Position numbers and translations under genes: made by a program | Shown here: piece by piece, positions 38,755-48,784 of the stretch | Layout of the letters: every line of letters starts with the position of its first letter | How positions within the stretch are numbered: the stretch's first letter is position 1 | Assembly (NCBI RefSeq): GCF_001997345.1 | Contig: NZ_CP019606.1 | Location: forward strand, 1,240,001 to 1,304,000 | Reading direction: 5' to 3' | DNA from: Tessaracoccus aquimaris | GTDB lineage: Bacteria > Actinomycetota > Actinomycetes > Propionibacteriales > Propionibacteriaceae | DNA: 64,000 nt | The notes under the pieces: generated by a model | Database searches by the model: none | What the model was told of the DNA's origin: nothing | What the model saw: only the letters and a program-made list of their open reading frames with translations

Positions 38755-39877
38755 CAGCAGGAGCCCTTGTTCTCCGAGCACCACTGCTGGAACAGCTTGA
38801 CGTTGGCCTGGTGTTCCTCTTCGGTCGCCGCGAAGCGGGTGTCGCCCGTCGACGGGTTCACCGTCACGAAGAACAGCGCGTCCGTGGCGGCGGGCTGCAG
38901 CGCGGCGGCGAGCGCCGTCTCGCCTGGGTTGCTGATCGGGCCGGGTGGGAATCCCGTGTGCACGTAGGTGTTGTACGGCGACGGGTTGGCGCGGTCCTCC
39001 GCGGTCGTAGTGACCTTGCCGGACTTGCCGACCGCGTAGTGCACGGTCGAGTCCATCTGGAGCATCATGCCCTTCTTGATGCGGTTGTAGATGACGGCGG
39101 CGACCATCGGCTGATCGTCCTTGTCCGGCACCTCCGCCGCGATGATGGACGCGGTCGTCACGGCCTGCATCGGGGTGATGCCCAGTTCCTTCGCCCGGTT
39201 CACCAGGTCGAGCTTGCCCGCGATGTTGCCGTACTGCTTGAGCTGGGTGGTCACGATCGCGACCGGATCGACCGGCTCGGCGACCTGGTACTTGGCGGGG
39301 AAGAGGAAGCCCTCTAGCTTGCCCCCGCATAGTCGGGCAGGTTCGTGTACTTGGTGCCGTCGTAGGCCGCCGTGAGGGCGTCCTCCTTGACGTCCAACTT
39401 GTCCTTCTTGAGGACGATCTGCTGCTGCTCCGCCAGTGTGGTGCCCTCCTGGAAGAGCACGTCAAGCACGACGAGGTTCTTCTGGTCCAGGATCATGTCG
39501 AGGGCTGTCTCTGAGGGCAGCTGCTTCTTGACCTTGTAGCGGCCTGCCTTGAGTTCGGACCAGCGGCCGCTCTCGATGGCGACCTTGCGGAAGGTCTTGG
39601 TCGACTTGACGACGCCCGCCTCCGTCAGCAGGTCGCCGATCTGGGTGGGCGTCGGGCCGCCTGCGGGGATCAGCACCTCGACGGCCTCGGTGCCATCGCC
39701 GATGTAGTCGTCCTGCGTTCGCCACTCGACGTAGGCGTCGTTTGCCTTGCTGTAGACGAACCAGCCGCCGCCACCGAGGACCGCGATCGCGAGCAGCACG
39801 GCGAAGGCGCTGCGGGCGTGATACCCGATCTTGCGCCAGTTCAGGCGTCCGTCGTTGTCAATGAACGCTGGGCTCAC
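38754..39877 (-). CDS. mltG: endolytic murein transglycosylase MltG, one frameshift as read
   Basis: Cleaves nascent glycan strands to end peptidoglycan polymerisation. The N-terminal part (GTG 39877) has a short cytosolic segment, a membrane helix SAFAVLLAIAVLGGGGWFVY, and a LysM-like region; the C-terminal part has the YceG catalytic core: ITPMQAVTTASIIAAEV with the catalytic Glu, VIYNRIKKGMMLQMDSTVHYA, and SPYNTYVHTGFPPGPISNPG. The frame ends early at YAGAS and is restored to YAGGKLEGFLFPAKYQVAEP by one base in the C-run 39322-39326. About 374 residues. It sits between ruvX and aroE as in relatives. Confidence 0.92.
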
Positions 39878-40335
39878 CGTTCCTCCTCGATCACACTCAA
39901 CCCCACAGGTGCGCCGTCACGCTCCTCGGCGTCCAGGGCGCGCTGCAGGATTTCCACGGCGGCGGCCTGGTCGATGACTTTTCGCTGTTGCTTGGCCTTG
40001 CGGCCCGCGCTTCCTAGGCTACGCGATGCCGAAACCGTGCTCATCCTCTCGTCGACCAGACGCACCGGAACCGGTGCGATCAGGGCGGCGAGGGCGACGG
40101 ACTTCTCCTCGATGTACTGCGCGGCGATGCCACGCTCCCCCGCGAGGGTCAGGGGAAGGCCGATGTAGACGACCTCCGCCCGGTACTCCTCGACGAGCGC
40201 GACGAGGCGGCGCGCCTCGTCCGGGCCCGCCTGCACGGTCTCGACGGGGTAGGCGAACGTGGTGCCCGCGTTTGCGGCGGCCACCCCGATGCGGGCCTTG
40301 CCCCAGTCGATCCCGAGTCGGGGCGCGTCAGCCAC
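39874..40335 (-). CDS. ruvX: Holliday-junction resolvase-like protein YqgF (RuvX)
   Basis: RNase H-fold nuclease thought to act in 16S pre-rRNA processing or recombination. 153 residues. Catalytic Asp in RLGIDWGKARIGVA, Glu region VVYIGLPLTLAGERG, and late Asp/Glu in VRLVDERMSTVSA with QAAAVEILQRAL. The GTG at 40335 lies inside the end of alaS (8-base overlap), and its stop overlaps the mltG GTG. Confidence 0.92.
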   Translation of the reverse strand: MADAPRLGIDWGKARIGVAAANAGTTFAYPVETVQAGPDEARRLVALVEEYRAEVVYIGLPLTLAGERGIAAQYIEEKSVALAALIAPVPVRLVDERMSTVSASRSLGSAGRKAKQQRKVIDQAAAVEILQRALDAEERDGAPVGLSVIEEER

Positions 40336-42979
40336 GCGTCTCCAGCGCCGAGCGGACGGCCGCGATCGCCTGCGGGGCCGCCGACGCGTCGGTGCCACCG
40401 CCCTGGGCGAGATCGTCCTTGCCGCCGCCCTTGCCGCCGAGTGCGGCGCTGGCGAGCGAGATCAGTTGACCGGCCTTCAGGCCGAGGTCGCGGGCGGCCG
40501 CGTTGGTGGCGACCAGCGCGGCGGGCTTGTCTGCCCCGCCGACGAGCGCGACGACGGCGGGCTCGGAGCCGAGCCGGTCGCGCAGGTCCATCGCGAGCGT
40601 GCGCAGTTCGCCGCCCCCGACGCCAGGGGTCGCGACGCCGAGGTAGCGGACCCCGTTGACGTCGACGGCCTGCTGGACGAGCTGGGCCGACCCGGCGAGC
40701 AGCTTCTCCGCGTTCAGCTTGGCGATCTGCTTCTCGGCGTCCTTGAGTTGGCCGATCAGCCTCTCGACGCGGCCGACGACCTGGTCGGGCTGCACGCGCA
40801 GCGTGTCAGTGAGCGCGGTGACGAGCGCCCGCTCGGCCGCGAACTTCGAGAACGCGTCGCCCGCGACGAGCGCCTCGACGCGGCGCACACCGGAGCCGAT
40901 CGAGGACTCGCTGAGCAGGTTGAGCATGCCGATCTCGGCGGTGGTGCCGACGTGCGTGCCGCCGCACAACTCGCGCGACCATGGGCCGGCAAGCTCGACC
41001 ATCCGCACCAGCGGCGGGTACTTCTCGCCGAACATGGCCATCGCGCCGAGCGCCTTTGCCTCCTCTAGCGGCATCTCCTGCGCCGAGACCGCGTAGTTGG
41101 CGGCGATCGCCTCGTTGGAGCGGCCCTCGATCTCGGCCTTCAGCGCCTCGCTGAGGCCGTGCGTTGCGGAGAAGTCGAAGCGCATGTAGCCGGGCTTGTT
41201 GTAGGAGCCGGCCTGGGTCGCCGTCGGGCCGACCAGTTCGCGCAGCGCGGCGTGCACGATGTGCGTCGCAGTGTGCGCCTGGCTCGCGCCGTGCCGGGCG
41301 GCGGCGTCGACCCGCGCGTCGACGGTCGCACCAAGCGGCAGTTCGCCCAGCACCTCGACGCGGTGCACGACCAGCCCGGGGACGGGGCGCTGCACGTCGA
41401 TCACGTTGAGGTTGAAGCCGTCGCCGACGATGACGCCGCGGTCGGCGTCCTGGCCGCCGGACTCGGCGTAGAACGGGGTCTCCCGCAGCACGATCTCGAC
41501 GGTGGTGCCGTCCAGAGCGCGGTCGACCGCGGCACCGTCGGCGACGATGCCGCGCACCGTGGTGTTGACGTCGAGGTCGGTGTAGCCGAGGAACGGCACC
41601 TCGCCCGCCTCGCGGAGTTCGCGGTAGGCCTCAAGGCTGGCGGCGCCGCCCTTCTTGGCCTTCGCGTCGGCGCGGGCGCGCTCCTTCTGCTCCTTCATGA
41701 GCGCGTCGAACTGGGCACGGTCGACGGTGAGGCCCTGCTCGGCCGCCATCTCCATGGTCAGGTCGATCGGGAAGCCGTAGGTGTCGTGCAACTGGAACGC
41801 CTTGTCGCCAGACAGGGTCGTGGCGTGCTCGCCCTTTGCGGCGTCGACCGCCGTGTCGAACATGACGGTGCCCGACTGCAGGGTGCGGCGGAAGGACTTC
41901 TCCTCCGCCTCGGCCGCCTCCGCGACGCGCGGCCAGTTGGCGTCGATGTCGGGGTACGACACGCGCATCAGGTCCCGCGAGACGGGCAGCAGTTCGAGCA
42001 GCACAGGATCGTTGACGCCGAGCAGGCGCATGGCGCGGATGACGCGGCGCAGCAGTCGGCGCAGCACGTAGCCGCGGGCCTCGTTGCCGGGGGTGACGCC
42101 GTCGGTCATCAGCATCAGGCTCGAGCGGACGTGGTCGGCGACGACGCGGAAGCGCACGTCGTCAGTCGGGTCGTCGCCGTAGCGCCTGCCCGACAGTTCG
42201 GCCGCCTTGGCGATGACGGGGTACACCTCGTCGATCTCGTACATGTTGGCGACGCCCTGCTTGAGCAGCGCGATGCGCTCCAGGCCCGCGCCGGTGTCGA
42301 TGTTCTTGTGCGGGAGCGGGCGCAGCACGTCGAAGTCGTCCTTGGCGCGCACCGCGGAGAGCTCCTCCTGCTGGAAGACCAGGTTCCAGATCTCGAGGAA
42401 GCGGTCCTCGTCGGCCTCGGGGCCGCCGTCAGCGCCGAACTCGGGCCCGCGGTCGATGTAGATCTCGGAGCAGGGCCCGCCGGGGCCGGGGACGCCCATG
42501 TGCCAGTAGTTGTCCTTGAGGCCGCGTTCCTGGATCCGCTCGCGCGGGATGCCGACCTTCAGCCACAGGTCGATGGTCTCCTGGTCGCCGTACAGCGCCG
42601 TCACCCAGACCTTTTCGGGGTCGAAGCCGAGGCCGCCGTCCTGCTCCTTGCCGGTGACGAGATCCCAGGCGAAGCGGATCGCGCCCTCCTTGAAGTAGTC
42701 GCCGAAGGAGAAGTTGCCGAGCATCTGGAAGAACGTGCCGTGCCGGGTGGTCTTGCCGACCTCGTCGATGTCGAGCGTGCGCACGCACTTCTGGGCGGAG
42801 ACGGCGCGGGCGTAGGGGGCGGGCTCGTCGCCGAGGAAGTAGGGCTTGAACGGCACCATGCCTGCGTTGACGAACAGCAGGGTGGGGTCGTTGTACAGCA
42901 GCGACGCGCTTGGCACGTCGACGTGGTCATGCTTCGCGAAGAAGTCGATGAACCTGCTCCGGATCTCGGAGGTCTTCAT
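40328..42979 (-). CDS. alaS: alanyl-tRNA synthetase
   Basis: Charges tRNA-Ala. 883 residues, full length: class-II core (RFIDFFAKHDHVDVPSASLL, TFFQMLGNFSFGDYFKEGAI), tRNA-recognition middle, editing domain with the zinc motif HTATHIVHAAL and CGGTHVGTTAEIG (~560-680), and C-terminal oligomerisation/C-Ala domain ending in GGKGGGKDDLAQGGG. Upstream lie the small membrane protein and DUF948 genes usual in actinobacteria. Confidence 0.97.
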   Translation of the reverse strand: MKTSEIRSRFIDFFAKHDHVDVPSASLLYNDPTLLFVNAGMVPFKPYFLGDEPAPYARAVSAQKCVRTLDIDEVGKTTRHGTFFQMLGNFSFGDYFKEGAIRFAWDLVTGKEQDGGLGFDPEKVWVTALYGDQETIDLWLKVGIPRERIQERGLKDNYWHMGVPGPGGPCSEIYIDRGPEFGADGGPEADEDRFLEIWNLVFQQEELSAVRAKDDFDVLRPLPHKNIDTGAGLERIALLKQGVANMYEIDEVYPVIAKAAELSGRRYGDDPTDDVRFRVVADHVRSSLMLMTDGVTPGNEARGYVLRRLLRRVIRAMRLLGVNDPVLLELLPVSRDLMRVSYPDIDANWPRVAEAAEAEEKSFRRTLQSGTVMFDTAVDAAKGEHATTLSGDKAFQLHDTYGFPIDLTMEMAAEQGLTVDRAQFDALMKEQKERARADAKAKKGGAASLEAYRELREAGEVPFLGYTDLDVNTTVRGIVADGAAVDRALDGTTVEIVLRETPFYAESGGQDADRGVIVGDGFNLNVIDVQRPVPGLVVHRVEVLGELPLGATVDARVDAAARHGASQAHTATHIVHAALRELVGPTATQAGSYNKPGYMRFDFSATHGLSEALKAEIEGRSNEAIAANYAVSAQEMPLEEAKALGAMAMFGEKYPPLVRMVELAGPWSRELCGGTHVGTTAEIGMLNLLSESSIGSGVRRVEALVAGDAFSKFAAERALVTALTDTLRVQPDQVVGRVERLIGQLKDAEKQIAKLNAEKLLAGSAQLVQQAVDVNGVRYLGVATPGVGGGELRTLAMDLRDRLGSEPAVVALVGGADKPAALVATNAAARDLGLKAGQLISLASAALGGKGGGKDDLAQGGGTDASAAPQAIAAVRSALETRG

Positions 42980-43000
42980 ATGGAGAGTTCCTTGGGATGT

Positions 43001-43234
43001 TCAGTCGTTGTTGGCGGGGATGTTCAGCTCGTGGCGGAGCTCGGCCTCCCGCTGGGCCATCGAGGAGCGGAAGGTGCCCATGAAGTCGCCGAAGCTGGCG
43101 GCGGCCTCGTGGCCCTTCTTCTCCACCTGCTGCGAGATGCCCTGTGGGGTGAGGCGGTGCATCAGTTCGCGGCCACGGAGCACCACGAACACGGCAAGGC
43201 CCGCACCGAGGAGCAGCCAGAAGAAGCGGCTCAT
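43001..43234 (-). CDS. small membrane-anchored protein upstream of alaS (DUF6167-like)
   Basis: 77 residues: an N-terminal helix FFWLLLGAGLAVFVVLRG followed by a charged amphipathic part (LTPQGISQQVEKKGHEAAAS) and an acidic tail. Paired with a DUF948 gene by a four-base overlap and placed just before alaS, a common actinobacterial arrangement. Function unknown; a scaffold role at the membrane is only a guess. Confidence 0.8.
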   Translation of the reverse strand: MSRFFWLLLGAGLAVFVVLRGRELMHRLTPQGISQQVEKKGHEAAASFGDFMGTFRSSMAQREAELRHELNIPANND

Positions 43235-43611
43235 CGCTTGACCCGCTTCCGGCCCTGGAAGGCCTGCCGGACGCCGTAGGTGAAGGCGGCGGTCTTGACG
43301 AGCGGGCCTCCGAGGGTCGCGGCGAACAGCGTGGAGAGTTGGGCGGCGTTCTCGCTGACCACTGTGGCGTGCCCGGAGACGCGCGACGCGTCCTCGGTGA
43401 CGACCTTGAGCTTTGCGAGTTCGTCGTTGGTGGCCACGACGGTGCCCTTCAACTCCTGCAGGATCGGCACGGAGTTGCTCCCGACGTCACGCACGGCGAG
43501 TCGCACCTCGTCGAGGGTTCGGCCGAGCTTGAGCAGGGGCACGGCCGCGAGCGCGACGAAGACGCAGAGCGCCACGGCCGCGATCAGGCCAGCGATTTCA
43601 CCAACGGTCAT
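43231..43611 (-). CDS. DUF948-containing membrane protein
   Basis: 126 residues. One N-terminal membrane helix (GEIAGLIAAVALCVFVALAAV) and a long helical, coiled-coil-like region (LKLGRTLDEVRLAVRDVGSN, ILQELKGTVVATNDELAKLK, VSENAAQLSTLFAATLGG) as in DUF948 proteins of Gram-positive bacteria. The basic C-terminus RKRVKR is probably cytosolic. The ATG at 43611 starts the helix; a longer upstream frame has no similarity. Confidence 0.85.
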   Translation of the reverse strand: MTVGEIAGLIAAVALCVFVALAAVPLLKLGRTLDEVRLAVRDVGSNSVPILQELKGTVVATNDELAKLKVVTEDASRVSGHATVVSENAAQLSTLFAATLGGPLVKTAAFTYGVRQAFQGRKRVKR

Positions 43612-43699
43612 GCGCGCAACTCTAGCCGACGGCCTGCCGGTTGAGCAGGCGCCGCCGCTGTCGTCGCGTGGTGGGCCGGGCCTGCGCGGAGGGCGCGCC

Positions 43700-45061
43700 T
43701 CAGTCGCGTCCGAGCAGATCGCGCAGCGCGCGCACCCGTTCGGCGATGACGGCCTCCTGGCCGTTGTCGGTCGGCTCGTAGTAGCGGGCCTTCTCGAGGT
43801 CCTCTGGCAGGTAGGTCTGCGCGACGACGCCGTGCGGGTAGTCGTGCGGGTAGCGGTAGCCCTCGCCGTGGCCGAGCTTCTTGGCACCCGAGTAGTGGGC
43901 GTCGCGCAGTTGCGCGGGCACCCCGGTCCCCTTGCCCTCGCGGATGTCCGCGATCGCCTTGTCGAGCGCAACGTAGGCCGCGTTCGACTTCGGCGCGGTC
44001 GCCGCTGCGACGGTGGCGTGCGCTAGCGTGATCCGCGCCTCCGGCATGCCGAGCAGTTGCACCGCCTGCGCGGCGGCGACGCAGATCGGCAGCACGTTGC
44101 TTGCAGCCATCCCGACGTCTTCGGAGGCGGAGATCATCAGGCGCCGCGCGATGAATCGGGGGTCCTCCCCCGCCTCCAGCATCCGGGCGAGGTAGTGCAG
44201 CGATGCGTCGACGTCGGAGCCTCGGATCGACTTGATGAACGCGGAGATGACGTCGTAGTGCTGGTCGCCGTCCTTGTCGTAGCGGACGGCGGCCCGGTCG
44301 GCCGAAGATTCAACGGCGGCCTGGTCGATCAGGGTGCCGCCGAGCGAGTCGGCGGCGGCGGCGGATTCCTCGAGGTACGTCAGGGCGCGGCGGGCGTCGC
44401 CGCCCGAGAGTCGCACGATCATGTCGCGCGCGGCGTCGTCCAGTTCGAACGCGTCGCCCGACCTGGGGCTCAGCCCGCGGTCGTCGACAAGCGCCCGCCG
44501 CAGCAGGGCGACCAGGTCGTCGTCGGTGAGCGGCTGGAGGCGAAGCAGCAGCGAGCGCGACAGCAGCGGCGAGATGACCGAGAACGACGGGTTCTCGGTG
44601 GTCGCGGCGATCAGCGTGACGAGGCGGTTCTCGACGGCGGGCAGCAGCACGTCCTGTTGCGCCTTGGAGAAGCGGTGCACCTCGTCGACGAACAACACAG
44701 TGGCGCGTCCCCTGGCGAGTTGCCTGCGCGCCTCCTCGATCTCGGCACGCACCTCCTTCACGCCTGCGGTGACGGCGGAGAGTTCGACGAACCGGCGCTG
44801 CGTCGCCTGCGAGACGACAGAGGCGATGGTCGTCTTGCCGACGCCGGGAGGACCCCAGAGGAACACCGACATGGGTTGCCCATCTGCGAGCCTCCGCAGC
44901 GGCGATCCCGGAGCGAGCAGGTGCTGCTGGCCGACGATCTCGTCGAGGTTTCTTGGGCGGAGCCGGACGGCGAGCGGCGCCTGGGGGTTCGTCGCGTCGC
45001 TCAGCGAGCCGCCACGCTGGGGTGGCTCGGGGTCGAGGTTTCCGAACAGGTCGACAGACAC
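43700..45061 (-). CDS. rarA: replication-associated recombination protein A (MgsA/RarA)
   Basis: AAA+ ATPase acting at stalled replication forks. 453 residues. Walker [13 protein letters not shown] at ~70, Walker [17 protein letters not shown] (~123), sensor 1 ATTENPSF (~153), sensor 2 [13 protein letters not shown] (~225), then the tetramerisation domain with [25 protein letters not shown] and [12 protein letters not shown] near the C-terminus. Upstream of DUF948 and alaS as in relatives. Confidence 0.95.
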   Translation of the reverse strand: MSVDLFGNLDPEPPQRGGSLSDATNPQAPLAVRLRPRNLDEIVGQQHLLAPGSPLRRLADGQPMSVFLWGPPGVGKTTIASVVSQATQRRFVELSAVTAGVKEVRAEIEEARRQLARGRATVLFVDEVHRFSKAQQDVLLPAVENRLVTLIAATTENPSFSVISPLLSRSLLLRLQPLTDDDLVALLRRALVDDRGLSPRSGDAFELDDAARDMIVRLSGGDARRALTYLEESAAAADSLGGTLIDQAAVESSADRAAVRYDKDGDQHYDVISAFIKSIRGSDVDASLHYLARMLEAGEDPRFIARRLMISASEDVGMAASNVLPICVAAAQAVQLLGMPEARITLAHATVAAATAPKSNAAYVALDKAIADIREGKGTGVPAQLRDAHYSGAKKLGHGEGYRYPHDYPHGVVAQTYLPEDLEKARYYEPTDNGQEAVIAERVRALRDLLGRD

Positions 45062-45089
45062 GCCGTCACTCTACCCGCGCCTGACCTGC

Positions 45090-45584
45090 TCACGCGTCGA
45101 GGTCGAACGCGATGCCGTCCAGCCACGTCTCCCAGTCCGCGTCGTCGACCAGGCCCTGCTTGACGGTGCCGATCAGGAACCCGTCGCGCTCGGCATCAAC
45201 CCGGTAGACGACGGTGCGGGACTGGTAGTTCTCGCACCCGTTGGTGCAGACATAGGTGGGCAGCGTCGTTTGGCCGCGCTGCACACCTTCCTCGAGGTCC
45301 TGGTACGTGAGCGTCATCAGGGTGTCCATGTCCACGCCGGGGATGCCCTGCCCCTCCTGCGCGCCGCCGCGTTCGCCGTCGGCGCAGGTGGTCGGGATGA
45401 AGCGCCACTGGACGGGGCCGCCGGTCCCTAGGCGGGCCTCGCAGCCCCCTGCGTGCGTCGTCTGGGCCTCGTCGGCGGCTGTCACCTGCGTGCCGGTGAA
45501 GGCCGGCGGGTCGCCCAGATCCACCTTCGGATCATCGTTCGGGGCCGGGAGACCGAGCAGCAGGAGGAGGAGCAGTTCGAGCAT
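45090..45584 (-). CDS. secreted or periplasmic protein of unknown function
   Basis: 164 residues. The start MLELLLLLLLGLPAPNDD is a short, very hydrophobic signal without the usual positive n-region, so export is likely but not certain. The mature part has cysteines in GGCEARLG, IPTTCADGE and YVCTNGCENY, consistent with disulphides. No domain is recognised. It lies 28 bases upstream of rarA in the same direction. Confidence 0.6.
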   Translation of the reverse strand: MLELLLLLLLGLPAPNDDPKVDLGDPPAFTGTQVTAADEAQTTHAGGCEARLGTGGPVQWRFIPTTCADGERGGAQEGQGIPGVDMDTLMTLTYQDLEEGVQRGQTTLPTYVCTNGCENYQSRTVVYRVDAERDGFLIGTVKQGLVDDADWETWLDGIAFDLDA

Positions 45585-45671
45585 GGAACCAATTGTGAGC
45601 CGATCCCGGCTCAGGCCATCCCTGACGTCTTTCGGAGGCGCCTTTGCAGATAGTTGAACTGGCACATATCG

Positions 45672-45701
45672 TTGATGTTTGTCTTTGCGCGCCACTATCT
45701 C
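45672..45701 (+). promoter_or_regulatory. likely promoter of the Bcr/CflA exporter
   Basis: TTGATG (45672-45677) and TATCTC (45696-45701) with an 18-base spacer. The predicted start at ~45708 is only six bases before the ATG at 45714, so the mRNA would be nearly leaderless; no ribosome site is visible. Confidence 0.45.
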
Positions 45702-45713
45702 TAGGCACACCCC

Positions 45714-46939
45714 ATGGAATCGGATCTCGGCAGGCGCTTCTCGCGCCGACGCCGCATCGCCATCATCATCACCCTCGGCCTCCTCACAGGCCTTGGGCCA
45801 TTCACGATCGACCTGTACCTGCCCGCGTTCCCGGCCATCAAGGCCGACTGGTCGCTGACCGACGCGCAGGTCCAGGTCACGCTGTCCGCTACGACCATCG
45901 GCTTCGCCCTCGGGCAGTTGATCGTCGGGCCGCTCAGCGACAGGCTGGGCCGCCGCTGGCCGCTTGTCGTGTGCAGTTGCCTGCATGTGACCTCGTCGGT
46001 GCTGGTGGCGATCGCACCCAACGTCGACTTCCTGATCGGGATGCGCCTGCTGCAGGGCGTCGGCGCGGCGGGCGGTGCGGTGGTCGCGATGGCGATGGCG
46101 CGCGACCTGTTCTCCGGTCGCCCGCTCGTGGTGATGCTGTCGCGCCTGGCGCTGATCTCCGGCCTCGCGCCGATCGTCGCCCCATCGTGGGCTCCTGGAT
46201 GGTCACGGTGATGCCGTGGCGGGGCATCTTCTGGGGCCTCGCGGGCTACGGGGCGCTCGTGGTGGCGCTGATCATCGTGATGACGGTGGAGACGAGGCCC
46301 CCTGCGCAGCGCACGCGCGGCGGGCTCGGCGCGCTGATGACCGGCTTCGGCGTCGTGCTGCGCGACCGCGTCTCGCTCGGCGGGATCCTGGTCGCCGCCT
46401 GCTCCTTCGGCGGGCTGTTCTCCTACGTCTCGAGTTCCTCGGTGCTGCTGCAGTCGGTCTATGGGCTCAGCGCGCAGGGATTCGGCGCGGTCTTCGCGAT
46501 CTGTTCGTGCGGTGTGTTCATCGGCGTCCAGAGCGGAAGCCGCCTGGCGCAGCGGTTCGGCCCGCACTGGGTGCTTGTCGGGTCGACCGGGTTGATGGTG
46601 CTCGCCTCGCTGGCGGTGCTCGCGATCAACGCGGCCGACGTCGGGTACGTACCGCTCGTGCCCGCGCTGTTCCTGTTCACCTCCGGGTTCGGCTCTTCGG
46701 CGCCGTGCACCCAACTGCTCGTGTTGCAGAACCACCGCGAGCGCTCGGGCACGGCGTCGTCACTGCTCGGCGCCAGCACCATGTCGGTCGGCTCGATCGT
46801 CGGCCCACTGATCGGATCGGTACCCATGACCAGCGCCGTCCCGATGGGCACCGCGATGCTGATCTGCTCGTCCCTGGCGACGGTCGCGCTGTGGCTGGTG
46901 CTCCGCCCCTGGTCCCTGCCCCGCGGCCGCCTGTTCTAG
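45714..46939 (+). CDS. Bcr/CflA-family MFS drug-resistance transporter, one frameshift as read
   Basis: Proton-driven exporter of the 12-helix DHA1 type. The first helix pair reads LGLLTGLGPFTIDLYLPAFP, then the motif A region IGPLSDRLGRRWPLV (here IVGPLSDRLGRRWPLV) and the RLLQGVGAAGGAVVAMAMARDLF motif typical of Bcr/CflA (first 20: RLLQGVGAAGGAVVAMAMAR). The frame breaks at CCCC 46181-46184 (SGLAPIVAPS...); one added C restores APIVGSWMVTVMPWRGIFW and the last seven helices to PRGRLF. About 409 residues. It ends in a TAG that overlaps the TAG of the convergent HNH gene in the palindrome CTAG. Confidence 0.88.
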
Positions 46940-47823
46940 GTGTACGCCAGGAACTCGGCGTATCTCTCCTCGAGCCTCTCTGTGTCTGGGCGCAGGGCCC
47001 GAGCCCTTGGGAGGATCTCCAGGGACGTGTTGTGGACTCCTTGGATGCCTCCCGCAAGCATCCAGCCGTCTGTTTCCTGAAGCACATCGTCCCTGACGTG
47101 CAGAGTGAGGTCTGGCCGGATGCCGAGAAGGTTGGCGTCGAAGGCGGCGTGGTGGATCTTGCACAATGAGATCCCGTTCGGAACGACCGGCTGCCCGTTC
47201 GGCTTCCCGTCCGCCAGGATGTGCGCCGCATCGAGCAGTTCCAGATGCTTCAAGCGGCAGATCGAACACTTGCCGTCGTAGGCGAGCAGCACCTGCCTAC
47301 GGAAGATCGGCTGGTGGAGCCTCTGCTTGGTGAGCCGCAGGGCGTAGGCACGCGCATCAACGGACAGATCCCCGGTCCCCAGGTGCCGCTGGCCCTCATC
47401 GACGGCGAGGGTGAACTCGAGGTTAGCCGGATCGTCGGCGATCACGTAGACCGGATAGATCGGCTCGTAGCGTCCCCGCGCTACTCCGACGAACCACACG
47501 ATCGGAAGCCGGTCCTGGAAGGCGCGCCGGAGCGCCCGGTTGTCGTAGTGGTTTGGGTCGTCGCCGCGGTACTTGTAGCGCTGGAGGCCATCGGCTCCGA
47601 CGGAGTCAGCGTAGGGCGGCGTCTGCGTCGGTTCCGTGTAGGCGGTCCTGATCGAGATGGCTGCCTGCAGGGATCGCGGCTTCATGATCCCTTGCTGTCC
47701 CGCGATGGCTATCCGTTGGCCCTGATACTCGAAGCCCTTGAGGAACAGCTGGTCGACGACGGGATCGGTCCGGGCATCGAGCCACCGCATAAGGGCCTCG
47801 CGCACCGCCAACTCACCGATCAT
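46936..47823 (-). CDS. HNH endonuclease, McrA-like putative restriction enzyme
   Basis: 295 residues. The N-terminal ~170 residues carry a domain with PPYADSVGADGLQRYKYRGD, the following NRALRRAFQDRLPIVWFVGVA and YEPIYPVYVIADDP, a pattern found before HNH domains in stand-alone restriction-like enzymes and possibly a modified-base reader. The HNH part has zinc Cys in KCSICRL, the catalytic His in LLDAAHILADG, and NGISLCKIHHAAFDANLLGI. No methyltransferase is nearby, which fits a modification-dependent (type IV) nuclease. Target and activity are inferred. Confidence 0.75.
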   Translation of the reverse strand: MIGELAVREALMRWLDARTDPVVDQLFLKGFEYQGQRIAIAGQQGIMKPRSLQAAISIRTAYTEPTQTPPYADSVGADGLQRYKYRGDDPNHYDNRALRRAFQDRLPIVWFVGVARGRYEPIYPVYVIADDPANLEFTLAVDEGQRHLGTGDLSVDARAYALRLTKQRLHQPIFRRQVLLAYDGKCSICRLKHLELLDAAHILADGKPNGQPVVPNGISLCKIHHAAFDANLLGIRPDLTLHVRDDVLQETDGWMLAGGIQGVHNTSLEILPRARALRPDTERLEERYAEFLAYT

Positions 47824-47872
47824 GCCGGCAGCCTAGCTACCGGGAGCCACGGCCGTGAGGTGGGCACGACAA

Positions 47873-48733
47873 TCATCCCGCCCGCGGGGCATCGACCTCG
47901 TTCAGGAGGCGACCGGCGTGCAGCGCCAGGTAGGCGACCTCCTCGGCCGTCAGCGATCTGCCGAGCCGTTCCCCGACGACGACACCGAGACGCTCCGCGG
48001 CCTCGGCCGCGCTGGGCTGCGACAGGCGCATCGCGCCCATGATGTCCATCGGGGTGTCGGTCAGTTGCCTGTCCTCGGAGACCCGCACCATCAGGTAGCG
48101 CAGGTGGGTCGCGAAACGGGCGGCGCCCATGCTGGCCCGGTCGACCGGGGTTCCCCAGCGCCGCTCCAGTTCCACGAAGGCGGCCTCGATGACGTCGGTG
48201 AGTCGGGGTGCGCCCTCCAGGTCGACGCGCGCCCACCGCTGGTTGATGAGGTGCAGCGCGAAGGCGACCCATTCGTCGGACTGCAACCGGACGCCGAGCG
48301 CGTGGTTGGCGATCGCGAGGGCCCTGCGACCGACGGCCGCCTCCTCCGGGTAAACCTGTGCGACCTCCCACTTCAGCGGGAAGTCGATCTCGAGGCCCGC
48401 CTCTGCGCGTCGGACGGCGAAGCTGAGGTGGTCGAGGACGGGCAGCAGGATGGCCTGCGAGACGGTGATGCCGAGCCGTTGGTGGGCCAGGTCCACGATC
48501 CGTTGCGCCACGCTCGCCTGCTCCCAGGTGGCGCCCGCCAGCATCTCGGCGAGGTGGGTCGCGCGGTACGTGGCGTCGGAGATGAACCGCTGCCCGGCGG
48601 AGCCGTCGACGCTGTCCCCTGGTTTGCGGCCGAAGCCGACGCCCTTTCCGAGGAGGACGATGTCGGTGCCGTCGTCCTCGACCGCGAGGACGACGTTGTT
48701 GTTGTACACCTTCTTGACGGTGACCGGCGCCAT
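47873..48733 (-). CDS. BglG/LicT-family transcriptional antiterminator
   Basis: Binds nascent mRNA at a RAT site and prevents termination when its PTS sugar is present. 286 residues: RNA-binding CAT domain (VKKVYNNNVVLAVEDDGTD, GKGVGFG.KPGD at ~30), then PRD1 (LPVLDHLSFAVRR with a regulatory His) and PRD2 (AARFATHLRYLMVRV, and AYLALHAGRL at the end). The start at 48733 has GGAG four bases upstream; an ATG at 48742 is the alternative. It lies directly downstream of the PTS gene, whose leader carries a canonical RAT. Confidence 0.9.
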   Translation of the reverse strand: MAPVTVKKVYNNNVVLAVEDDGTDIVLLGKGVGFGRKPGDSVDGSAGQRFISDATYRATHLAEMLAGATWEQASVAQRIVDLAHQRLGITVSQAILLPVLDHLSFAVRRAEAGLEIDFPLKWEVAQVYPEEAAVGRRALAIANHALGVRLQSDEWVAFALHLINQRWARVDLEGAPRLTDVIEAAFVELERRWGTPVDRASMGAARFATHLRYLMVRVSEDRQLTDTPMDIMGAMRLSQPSAAEAAERLGVVVGERLGRSLTAEEVAYLALHAGRLLNEVDAPRAG

Positions 48734-48784
48734 GGGCTCCATCCTGCCTGTACCTGCCTGCTCGACGCCGGTTCCGGCGCGAGA

